From JAEXNA01 sp041676625 (GTDB taxonomy: Bacteria > Vulcanimicrobiota > Xenobia > Xenobiales > JADMJV01), in contig JBAYRN010000009.1 of assembly GCA_041676625.1 (NCBI GenBank), positions 9,591 to 73,590 of the forward strand: DNA of 64,000 bases, written 5' to 3'. The first letter of the stretch is position 1. Each line of letters begins with the position of its first letter. Both the position numbers and the translations under genes were made by a program. Under the pieces are notes generated by a model. The model saw only the letters and a program-made list of their open reading frames with translations, did no database searches and was not told where the DNA came from. Below are positions 34,435 through 43,500 of this stretch, in pieces.

Positions 34435-36218
34435 TCAGCAAACTGTGGAAACTGGTCCAAGTGGAAGCCAGGTCCCACTTCCTGTTGCTTTTGGTAATGG
34501 TCCTGGCTGGTGGATTCGTGGAACTGGGAGGCATCGCCACCACCGCCGAAATGATGGGCCTGGTCGCATCCAAAGGAGAAAAATTGAGCGGCGGGCCCTT
34601 GAGCTTTCTGATCGGGATGAGCGGAGCGGATCAACCCGTGGAGCAACTGAAGTTCGGCCTGGTCATCACCATTGGAGTTCTCGGCCTGGTCCACTGCTAC
34701 ACCATGGCCAAGACCTATCTGCGCTCACAGTTTGTGTGGGTGCAGGACCGGGAGATCAGCACCCGACTTTTCCAGAACTGTCTGGCCCAATCTTATCCCT
34801 GGTTTCTCAAGCAAAACTCTGGCGAACTTCATCGCATAATAGGTTCAATCCACGTAACCCAGAGCTTGATCAACGGATTTTTGGCTGCTGCCGGACACTT
34901 TGCCGTGGCCGTCACCCTCAGCCTGGCTCTATTTTGGGTGAATCCTCTGGTCACCGCGATCGGACTCCTCCTGGTGCTGGTCGCCTACGGGCTGGTCCGG
35001 CTCTTCACCCTGAAAACGTTGACCGAACGAGGCCGAGGAGCCCACGCCTCCGATGCTGCTCGCCGGGTGGCTGCTCACGAAGCCATCACCAGCATCCGCT
35101 TTGTCAAGACCACTGCTCGAGAAGACTTTTTTGTGGAGCGTTTTTCTCGGCACGCCACGGACTCTTCCAGGGGCATGGTCTACCACGGGATTTATGTAGA
35201 CACGGTCCGAGCTTTCTTGGAATGGATGACTTTCGCTGGAATCCTGTCTCTTTCGGTTTATCTGGTCATGGGAGCCGAGGATTTCGACTCACTCCTCCCC
35301 CAGCTCACTCTATACACCATGGCTGGCTACCGGATCGTGCCGGCTATCAATGAACTATTCGGGATATATACCAGGATCAAGTTCGACTCTCACCTGGTGG
35401 ACCAGATCGAAGATCTTCTAGATGCCAAGCCGGAAGATCCCCTGGTGGGAGAGCCCGTACAAGGGCTGGAGAACTGCGCCAATCTAGTGGAACTTAAGGA
35501 CCTCTCCTTTGCCTACGCCGATACCGATCGCAAGGCCTTGAGGGGCGTCAACCTGGAGATACCGCGAGGTTCTTGGTACGGGGTGGTGGGAACCACCGGG
35601 GCCGGCAAGACCACCCTTCTCGACCTTATCTCGGGACTACTTCGGGCCGATGAAGGACAGATCGTGGTGGGCTCTTCCAGGCTGGACAACAGGGTGGTCA
35701 AGAGTTGGCAATCTCACCTCGGGGTGGTACCCCAGGAAGTGATCTTGCTGGACGAAAGCGTCCTTCAAAACGTAGCCTTCGGAGTGCCTCCAGCCGAAAT
35801 CGATCACGAACTGGTGTGGAAGGTTTGTGAAATGGCGGGCCTGGGTGATTTCTTGAAAAGCCTGCCCCAGGCTCTTGAAACTAGACTGGGCGAACGCGGA
35901 ACCCGGCTCTCTGGCGGAGAGCGGCAACGGGTAGGCCTCGCCCGGGCCCTCTACCGAAAGCCCACCCTGCTCTTGCTCGACGAAGCGACCAGCGCACTAG
36001 ACCAGGCCACCGAGCAGAGGATCATCGAAACTCTGGAAGAGCTGACCAACGACTGCACCTTGATCACCGTCGCTCATCGTCTCTCCTCGGTGCAGCCCTG
36101 CGATCAGATTCTGGTTTTAGAACAAGGTGAAATCGTGGGCCGCGGAACCTTTGCAGAACTCCTGAACTCCAGCCCTCAATTTCAGAAACTGGCCCTCTTC
36201 AACGCCACCCCGGCCTGA
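34431..36218 (+). CDS. ABC exporter, PglK-like flippase candidate
   Basis: The 595-aa protein has six N-terminal membrane helices and a C-terminal ATPase with Walker A GTTGAGKTTL, signature LSGGERQRVGLARAL and Walker B LLLLDEATSALD, a complete catalytic set. Fusion type and context (two glycosyltransferases upstream, an STT3-like enzyme divergent) suggest it flips a lipid-linked oligosaccharide across the inner membrane as PglK does. That role is inferred from context; the sequence alone fits any MsbA/LapB-type exporter. It ends the GT4-GT2-ABC operon. Confidence 0.87.
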   Translation: MISKLWKLVQVEARSHFLLLLVMVLAGGFVELGGIATTAEMMGLVASKGEKLSGGPLSFLIGMSGADQPVEQLKFGLVITIGVLGLVHCYTMAKTYLRSQFVWVQDREISTRLFQNCLAQSYPWFLKQNSGELHRIIGSIHVTQSLINGFLAAAGHFAVAVTLSLALFWVNPLVTAIGLLLVLVAYGLVRLFTLKTLTERGRGAHASDAARRVAAHEAITSIRFVKTTAREDFFVERFSRHATDSSRGMVYHGIYVDTVRAFLEWMTFAGILSLSVYLVMGAEDFDSLLPQLTLYTMAGYRIVPAINELFGIYTRIKFDSHLVDQIEDLLDAKPEDPLVGEPVQGLENCANLVELKDLSFAYADTDRKALRGVNLEIPRGSWYGVVGTTGAGKTTLLDLISGLLRADEGQIVVGSSRLDNRVVKSWQSHLGVVPQEVILLDESVLQNVAFGVPPAEIDHELVWKVCEMAGLGDFLKSLPQALETRLGERGTRLSGGERQRVGLARALYRKPTLLLLDEATSALDQATEQRIIETLEELTNDCTLITVAHRLSSVQPCDQILVLEQGEIVGRGTFAELLNSSPQFQKLALFNATPA

Positions 36219-36220
36219 GC

Positions 36221-36234
36221 ACCCGCATCCGGGT
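36221..36234 (+). terminator. Short hairpin after the ABC flippase gene
   Basis: ACCCG-CATC-CGGGT forms a 5-bp stem with a 4-nt loop, starting 2 bp after the stop codon. A T-rich tract (GATTTTTG) follows about 7 bp later. Weak intrinsic terminator candidate. Confidence 0.35.
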
Positions 36235-36285
36235 TTAACAGATTTTTGATGGACGCTCGATAGCTTGTGGTCAGGAGACTTGGCG

Positions 36286-36540
36286 ATGAAATACACCATT
36301 AACTACAAAGACCTTGGATTTAACTCCAGCTCGGCCCAGGTAGAAGCCTTGCGTCGAGCCGTGGAGATCCGTTCTCTCAATCGAGAACTGGGTCTCTGGC
36401 TTCAGGATCAAGAGGGAGTTGAAACCCACGTTTGGGAGACCCCTCTGCAGAACGGCGTGATTGAAGTGGAGACAGTGACCCTTTGCGACCGTTCGGGCCG
36501 CGTGACTTACGCCAGACACGAGATCGCCCGAGCCTCTTAA
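36286..36540 (+). CDS. Hypothetical small protein (84 aa)
   Basis: I do not recognise this protein. From the ATG at 36286, with AGGAG at a good distance, it reads MKYTINYKDLGFNSSS and continues with helical and beta-like segments, with no signal peptide or membrane helix. It ends in four bases that overlap the convergent MFS gene. A GTG/TTG at 36265 would extend it but has no binding site. Confidence 0.6.
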   Translation: MKYTINYKDLGFNSSSAQVEALRRAVEIRSLNRELGLWLQDQEGVETHVWETPLQNGVIEVETVTLCDRSGRVTYARHEIARAS

Positions 36541-38225
36541 GCCGGAAACTCGTGGTCACAGATCGCTGAATGGGAGACCACCGGTTTTCCGGGACCGCGA
36601 TGGTAGCGGTAAGCCCTGTCTGAAATCTCGCATTCGGTCTGAGAGATGCGCTGGTGCTGGCGCACATGGGCGGCCCAGGTTTCTTCCAGGTAGACTTCCC
36701 GGTAAAGCGTTGGGTTTTCCAAAACCAGGTACAGACTCCACCAGCGCACGCCGTTGCGGTACCTGATCTTTCGAACCTCCTCCATGGCCTCCCGGAAAGC
36801 CTCCGCGTCGTCGGGCGCTATCTGAAACTCCACGGTCACCAGGATCGGACCGTGTTGGAGGGGGATGTCCACCTTGAAGTCGGGTTCGGGCCAGCAGTGC
36901 GCGGGCCGGTGGTCGAGATGCTCGCCGGTTTTCAGGGGGGTAAAAAGAGTCGTAAAGAGTCCCTGCAACAGAAACGCCGCCCCCAGTAAAAGACAGTTGT
37001 GCATTCCCACTTCCCGAGCCACTGCCCCCCAGAAAATGCTACCGAAGCAGGTCGCGCCAAAAAACACCAGCAGGTAGATCGCCATGGCCCGTGCTCGCAC
37101 CCAATCCGGTGCCACCGATTGGGCCGTCAGATGGAAACTACTGAGAATGCACAAGTTGCAGGCCCCGCCCCAGAGCATGGCGGCAAATAGCACTGCCGGG
37201 TGAGCAGACGAATAGAGCACCAGGAGCGTGGGGATGAACCCCAGCCAGGCCGCACCCACGATCTGGTTCACATTTAAGAATTGTCGTAGCCTCGGGAGCA
37301 CCACCATGGCACCAAATATCGCGCCCACTCCATTGGCCACCAAAAGCATGCCGTAACCCCGAGGTCCAAAACCGAAGACCTCTTTGCACAGGAGTGGAAG
37401 CAAAGCCCAGACCACGCTCGAGGCGAAGATCAAGATCGCGGTTCGGGCTATCACCACTCGCATCAAGGGGGAATGACGGACGTGTTGGAGTCCGACGCGC
37501 ATGGCCGAAACGAACGGCTCGACCGGGGCTTCTTCCAACGGATTTTCCCGTCTCCAACGATGCAGTACAAAAACCACCGCGAGGAAAGAGAGCGCGTTTA
37601 AAGAGAAAGCCGCACCGGCGCCCAATTTGACCACCACCAGGCCTCCGATGGCAGGTCCAATAGCCCGGGCACAGTTGATCACGACCCCGTTGAGGGTCAC
37701 GGCCACGTGGAGGGACTCCTTGGGCACGATCTCCGGGGTCACGGAGTGCCAGCCTGGAGAGTTCAGGGCCGTTCCTATCGATAGACAAAAGCTACCGAGC
37801 AGGAGCAAGCACGGGTTCATGAATCCGCCCAGGGTCACGATGGCCATGACCGCAGCCGAGAGCAGCATCCAGGATTGAGTCGCGATCAACCAGCGGCGCT
37901 TATCCACCATGTCGGCCAGGGCCCCGGCCGGAAGCCCGAGCAAGAACATGGGCAGAGCGGTGGCCGCCTGCACCAGCGACACCATGACCGGGTCGGGGGC
38001 CATCTCCGTCATCAACCAGGAACTCGCCACCTCTTGCGTCCAGGTACCTACGTTGGAAACCAGGGTGGCGATCCAGAGCATCCTGAAAATCGGAATAGAG
38101 AGCACACTGCGCGAGGTGGGCGCCGGCAAACATGAAGAAGCTGCCGGGGCGCTTTCGGGCTGCAATCTCGACGATCGTTCGTAGCGGGTGGAAGTCAGGC
38201 TATTGACCTGACTAAGTATCCGCAT
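36537..38225 (-). CDS. MFS transporter with C-terminal antibiotic-monooxygenase-like domain (EntS/MFS_3 type)
   Basis: Residues about 40-440 form 10-12 membrane helices of the MFS_3 group, which includes the enterobactin exporter. FRMLWIATLVSNVGTWTQEVASSWLMTEM is split across the first helix and its loop as in that group. The last 120 residues are a soluble domain (VTVEFQIAPDDAEAFREAM... ) resembling the dimeric alpha-beta ABM fold that some members carry. Substrate is unknown. It lies 83 bp downstream of pbpC on the same strand and may share its transcript. Confidence 0.83.
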   Translation of the reverse strand: MRILSQVNSLTSTRYERSSRLQPESAPAASSCLPAPTSRSVLSIPIFRMLWIATLVSNVGTWTQEVASSWLMTEMAPDPVMVSLVQAATALPMFLLGLPAGALADMVDKRRWLIATQSWMLLSAAVMAIVTLGGFMNPCLLLLGSFCLSIGTALNSPGWHSVTPEIVPKESLHVAVTLNGVVINCARAIGPAIGGLVVVKLGAGAAFSLNALSFLAVVFVLHRWRRENPLEEAPVEPFVSAMRVGLQHVRHSPLMRVVIARTAILIFASSVVWALLPLLCKEVFGFGPRGYGMLLVANGVGAIFGAMVVLPRLRQFLNVNQIVGAAWLGFIPTLLVLYSSAHPAVLFAAMLWGGACNLCILSSFHLTAQSVAPDWVRARAMAIYLLVFFGATCFGSIFWGAVAREVGMHNCLLLGAAFLLQGLFTTLFTPLKTGEHLDHRPAHCWPEPDFKVDIPLQHGPILVTVEFQIAPDDAEAFREAMEEVRKIRYRNGVRWWSLYLVLENPTLYREVYLEETWAAHVRQHQRISQTECEISDRAYRYHRGPGKPVVSHSAICDHEFPA

Positions 38226-38308
38226 GGAGTGGCCTGCTGTGAGTCATTGATCCACTTTAGCGTTGAATGACATCGGGGTCTTTACAAATTTATAAACATC
38301 CAGGAGGC

Positions 38309-40543
38309 TTACCGTCCCACCACTTCCAGCGGGAGTTCCCGCTCCGCGCCCTGGGAGTCGCGCACCTTGACTCGATGGGGTCCCGTCTCCAGTCTCCACC
38401 ACAGCGAGGTGGAAGGCGATGAGGAAACCTCTTGACCGTCTACGGTCCAGGTGTACGGGGGAGCCCCTCCTGCGATCTTCAACTTCACCCGCTGGTAGTC
38501 GGACGCCAGGTCCGGGTCGGTGAGAAAAACGTCGTGGGTCAACGGGAAAACGAACCGGAGTTGTTCCCCGCCACTCGGTTCAGCTTCGGGCAAGGGCAGT
38601 CCGCGCTCTCGGGCCCAGGGTCGGTAGAGGCTGGGCAGATCATAAACCAGACGACCGTTCTCTTCCCCACAGACCAGGCACTCGGCGATCGGTTTCTCGG
38701 CATAGACCGGCTCGATGGTGGTGGAAGGGCAACGCCCGTTGGCGGCCTCACCCGACAAGGTGCAGAGTTTTCGACGCATCAAATCCCGGGGCACTCCAAA
38801 CTCTCCCCCCTCACCCAGTTGCAGCATGATATCCCTGAACAGCGGCCCAGCTCCGGTGATGCCGGAAACGTCTTGCATGGGCGAGCCATCGGAGTTTCCC
38901 ACCCACACTCCTACGATGTGCCTGGGGGTGTAGCCGATGCACCAGTTGTCTCGATAACCCTTGCTGGTACCGGTCTTGACCGCCACCGGGAAGGGAAACT
39001 CCAACACATTGGGGGTGCCGAAGCTGGCGATTCTGGCCTGGCGGTCGGCCATCACATCCGAGATGAGGTAGCAGGCTCTTTCCGAAAGTACCTGCTGGCC
39101 GGCCCCCTGATCGGTTTGGTCAAGCAATTGAAGAGGAGAGTAGTAGCCGCCCCGGGCCAACACCCGGTAAGCCGCGACCAGTTGAAAAAGGCTGGTGGAG
39201 CCGTCGCCCAGGGTCAGCCCTAGACCATAATGCTCGGGGGTCTCCTTAAGTTCGCTCAGACCGCACTTGCGCAAGATATCGAGCAAGCTCAAGACCCCGA
39301 CCCTCTCCAGAGCCCTGACCGCCGGCACGTTGTAGGAACAGCCGAGAGCGGTACGGATACTCACCGGGCCGTGAAAATGCCGATCGTAATTGACCGGTAC
39401 AAAACTCTCCAACTCGGCGTCTTCATAGAGATCGAGATCGGGCAAGATGGTTCCGGCGTGGCCGGTGCTTTCCAGCAACAGGGCGTAGGTAAAAGGTTTG
39501 ATGGTGGAGCCGGGTTGGCGCAGAGAAATGGCCGCGTTGTGCTGGCCGTCTCGCTTGCGGTGGTAGTCCCGGGAGCCCACCATCGCCAGCACATTTCCAC
39601 TCTCCACCTCGGCCACCACCACGGCCGCGTTGCCCACTTTGTGCTGGGCCAGCAGGGTCAGATGGTTTCGCACACTCCCTTCCACAAACTCCTGCAACCC
39701 CAGGTCCAGGGTGGTGCGAACCCGTCCTCGCCTGCCCCGGGCCTCCAGTTGGGCCAGATCGCAAAAGTGGGGGGCTAGAAACGGCGGAGGATCCGGATTG
39801 AGCTCCAGCACCTGGCGGCGAGCCCGCTTCGCTGCTTCAGGCTCCAGGTGGCCCCGGGTTTCCAGCTTTTTAAGCAGCGGTTCGGTCCACAGCGAGAGTT
39901 CTTCCCGTCCCTGCGAGGTAAACGGGTCCAGCACCGAGGGAGAGCGGATGGTCACCGCCAGAGCGGCGGCTTCGGCCGGGGAAAGAGCGGTTGCCGGCTT
40001 GTCAAAGTAGTAACGGCTCGCCTCCTCCACTCCGTAGACCGAGGGTCCGAAAGCCACCCGATTGAGATAAGCCTCCAGGATCTCGTCCTTGGAGTAACGG
40101 AACTCCAGCCGCAGCGCCCAGTAAACCCCCTGAAGCTTCGCCTGCCAGTCTCTCGACTCGGAGGGCTTCAGGGTCCGCAGGAGTTGCTGGGTCAAAGTGG
40201 AGGCACCCGACACCACTCGCCGATGCCGGAGATTGGTAGCGGCGGCCCGGACCATGGCCAGCGGATCAGCCCCCGGATGGTAGTAGAACCGCTTGTCCTC
40301 GGCCACCAGCACCGCGTCGATCATGGTCTGGGGGATCTCCGGCAGTGGAATCCAGCTATTCACGCCTTCCCGAATGGAGAGGTTCCGGCGCAACGGCTCC
40401 CCGTTGCGGTCGGTTAGGTTTAGAGAAGAATCCGCCCGAAGCTCTCGATATTCATTCGGCAGGGAAGGCAGAAAGAAAAGAAGGGCCGCAACCCCCAGCA
40501 AAGCCAGGGTGCGGCCGATCCGTTTTTTCCAGCGGCTCTTCAA
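38309..40543 (-). CDS. pbpC: Penicillin-binding protein 1C (transglycosylase/transpeptidase)
   Basis: PBP1C polymerises glycan strands and has a transpeptidase fold. After an N-terminal anchor helix, the GT51 domain shows VLVAEDKRFYYHPGADP and GASTLTQQLLR. The transpeptidase part has SxxK in GSTIKPFTYA, SYN in GCSYNVPA and KTG in VKTGTSKGYRDNW. The last 90 residues match the BiPBP_C Ig-like domain that defines PBP1C. The 744-aa length is typical. It directly follows the alpha-2-macroglobulin gene, the classic pbpC-yfhM pairing. Confidence 0.94.
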   Translation of the reverse strand: MKSRWKKRIGRTLALLGVAALLFFLPSLPNEYRELRADSSLNLTDRNGEPLRRNLSIREGVNSWIPLPEIPQTMIDAVLVAEDKRFYYHPGADPLAMVRAAATNLRHRRVVSGASTLTQQLLRTLKPSESRDWQAKLQGVYWALRLEFRYSKDEILEAYLNRVAFGPSVYGVEEASRYYFDKPATALSPAEAAALAVTIRSPSVLDPFTSQGREELSLWTEPLLKKLETRGHLEPEAAKRARRQVLELNPDPPPFLAPHFCDLAQLEARGRRGRVRTTLDLGLQEFVEGSVRNHLTLLAQHKVGNAAVVVAEVESGNVLAMVGSRDYHRKRDGQHNAAISLRQPGSTIKPFTYALLLESTGHAGTILPDLDLYEDAELESFVPVNYDRHFHGPVSIRTALGCSYNVPAVRALERVGVLSLLDILRKCGLSELKETPEHYGLGLTLGDGSTSLFQLVAAYRVLARGGYYSPLQLLDQTDQGAGQQVLSERACYLISDVMADRQARIASFGTPNVLEFPFPVAVKTGTSKGYRDNWCIGYTPRHIVGVWVGNSDGSPMQDVSGITGAGPLFRDIMLQLGEGGEFGVPRDLMRRKLCTLSGEAANGRCPSTTIEPVYAEKPIAECLVCGEENGRLVYDLPSLYRPWARERGLPLPEAEPSGGEQLRFVFPLTHDVFLTDPDLASDYQRVKLKIAGGAPPYTWTVDGQEVSSSPSTSLWWRLETGPHRVKVRDSQGAERELPLEVVGR

Positions 40544-40547
40544 CTCA

Positions 40548-43500
40548 CTACTTCACGACGATGGTCTTCACCGAGGTGCGCCCGAACAACTCCGGATGGT
40601 ACATCTCCTCGACCTGCGCTGCCGGATGCAGATAGGTTCCGGGAGTCTGGGCCCGTACCAGGTACTCGTAGGTGTGTTCACCGGGAGCCAGGGCATCGGA
40701 AAACAAGAGCACCTGATCATTGTAGTCCTCGAAGCGGTGAAAGGTCTGCCAACTCGGCTGGTCGCCCCGCTCGAGCAGCTTCGACAGTTCGCTGGATTCG
40801 GTGGCAAAGTCGGTTTTCACCACGGAAAAACCCGCCGGGATGGGATCCTTGAGCATGACGTAGCGGCGCAAGGCCGGAGCCACCACGCTCAGTTTCACCT
40901 TATAGAGCTTGCCTCCCAGGAACTCTTGGACCGGCTTGCCATCCAGATCCACCACACTGCGCAACACGGTGAGCCCCTCATCCACCGGAGGACTGGGCTG
41001 GGTGTCCTGGTAGCTCAAGCCCAGGGTGTAGTAGAGCCGGCCTTCCCCCGACTTTGTGAGCACCGCTTCCGTGCTAGTGCCGGGGTCCAGAGGAGCAGTC
41101 AGAGAGGTCGCCCCTTCGGTGGAGGCCTTCTCACCCAGTTCCTTTTCGCCGAGCTTGACCTTCACGGTGAACTTGGCGTCCGGAGTCTCCATCTTTTGAG
41201 AATAAGCCACCAGGGCCGAAAGTGCGGCGGCGTTGTTGGCAGTGGTACCCCAGGTTCCGTCGTTGTTTCTTGACTCCAGCAACCAGGTCACCACTTTATC
41301 GGAAACGGGTAGCTTCTGTTCGGTTTGTAGCAGGGCTTCCAGGACCAAGCCAGTGTCCCCCACATCGCTCGAAAAGAGCCAGGGCATTTTCGAGGAATCG
41401 ACCTCAAAATAGGCGGTGGCGTTCTCAATCTTGATGCTATTGGTGAGCTCTTGAGCGAGCTTGGAGGTACTCTCCTTTTCATCCAGCCGGTAGGCCACTT
41501 GCAGCAGATAGGCCTTGCCCACCACCGGCATCTCGGCCCGCTTATCCATCAGCTTGTTCAGCTCAGCTTTTCCGCTGAAACCGTGGCGGGTCAAGGCATC
41601 CAGCGCGGCCGCTTTGACCACCAGCTCTTCCTGGGGCGAAAAGGTATAGGTGGAGGTGGTTTGATCGTGCAGGTACTTCTTTAGATAGCTCCGAGCGCCA
41701 TCTACCCAGGTGCCTTTGATCTGGTAGCCTCGCTGCTTGGCCAGGTGGGCCGTGGTCAGGGCCCGAGCGGTGAGATAGGGGTGCACCAGCGTGGAGTCTG
41801 GCCACAGCTTCAAGCCCCCACTGGCATCGGTGTAGCTCGCGATCAGATCCAGATTCTCCTGGACTTTCACCTTGACCTTTTCCTGGTTCCAACCGCTCAG
41901 CTCCAGACGCACCAGCAGTTCCTGAGCGTGCAACATAGGAACCAGTTGAGAGAGCCTCTGCTCCAAGCAACCGTAGGGATACTCCAGCAAACTCAGGACC
42001 CCGGAGTCCAGGCCCAGCAGGATCGAGGAAGAGAGGTCGACCTGCAGCTCCGCGGTCTGAGGCACGGCCGTACCGGGGACCTCGAGCGGTTGCTTTAGTT
42101 CCGCTTCGGTCAGGACTCCGGTATGAGCCAGGTTTACTTTCTGCGTAGCCAGCTGAATAGGAACCGGGTACTCCACTCCATCGGTATCATTGCTCAGTTT
42201 CCCAGAGAATTGCAAGGTAGCGGTGCCCACCTCCTGAGGCTTGAAGGTAAAGAGTACCTCTCTTTCCTCACCGGCTTTGAGAAAGATCTCCCGAGGCTTA
42301 GAATCCTCTGCGGTGGCCCCTTCCGCCTTCATCTCCAGAACCAGCGTAGAGCCTTCTTCGGTGCTGTTCACGGCCAGCACCCCGGCCTGAAACTCGTCAC
42401 CCATTCGGGCAAAGGCAGGAGCAGAGGGCTTCAGCACAAGGGCCTTGGTATTGATGATCTCGTGCTCGGCTGAACCGCAGCGGGTGTCGGCCGAGATGGC
42501 GGTGGCCATGACCCGGAAGGTGGTGAGGTTTTCTGGAAGGTTGAACTTCACTTCGGCCTCCCCGTTGCTGTCGGTGACCACGGTGGGTTCCCACACCGCC
42601 GTCGATTTAAAGTTCTTGCGCAGAGGCGTGCTGTAGCCACCGCCTCCGCCTTGATCCTCACCCTTGGTTCCGTAGCTCCGCTGGCCGATCACGTCCAGCC
42701 GGTTCTCGGCGGTGCGCACCGCCAACGGCAAACTGTCGTAGTAGGTGTCGAAGAGATCGGGGGTCTCGAAATTGATCAGGTTCAGCACCCCTACATCGGC
42801 CGCGGTCAGACTGAGTTCGGCCCTCACCGGTTTGCCTTCCTGGTCGGTCACCTTGAGCTTCGTCGTCACCTCGTCGTTGGGCCCGTAGCGTTCGCTGTCG
42901 GTTTCAATGGTCACCTGCAAGCGCTTGCTCTCGGGAGAGACCGGCAGATCCAGGTAGCCGATCTTGAAAGCGGGCTTACCGATGTCTTCGGCGTTCTCGG
43001 CGGTGGCCGGGGAGACCCGGCCGCGAAAGAGCATCACCGAGACGTAGAGATTAGGGAGATGCTCTTCGGTCAGCGGCACCTCGATCACCGGAGCGCTTCC
43101 GCTGAGGGTGGTAGTGTAGTTGTGGAGGATGAGATCCCGTTCGTAGGTCACCAGGGCGGTCACTTCCCCTTCGAAGGGGTTCTTGACCAGGATCTTGGCG
43201 GTCTCGCCCGGCGCGTAGCGCGGCTTATCGGCCACCAATTCGATGACATCCCCCTCCTGGCGTCCCCAGGGCACGTATCCGCCTCCATGCGCGTAAAAGC
43301 TCGACTCGGAAATGATGGTATTTTGCTTGGAGTCGGTCCCGCTGAACCTGACGATGTAGTAGCCGGCCTCGGGAGGCGTGACTTGGGTGGTGGAGAGACC
43401 CTGGGAGGATTTGAGGTCGGCGGTGTGCACCACCTTGTCTTCCACCTCGGTCACCCAGCGGAAGCGCCCATCCACGTCGGACTTTTTCACCGAACTCCAC

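Noticed and set aside
34445..35353. Long frame overlapping the ABC flippase gene in another frame
   Set aside because: The flippase frame has intact Walker and signature motifs; the other is an artefact of GC-rich codon bias.
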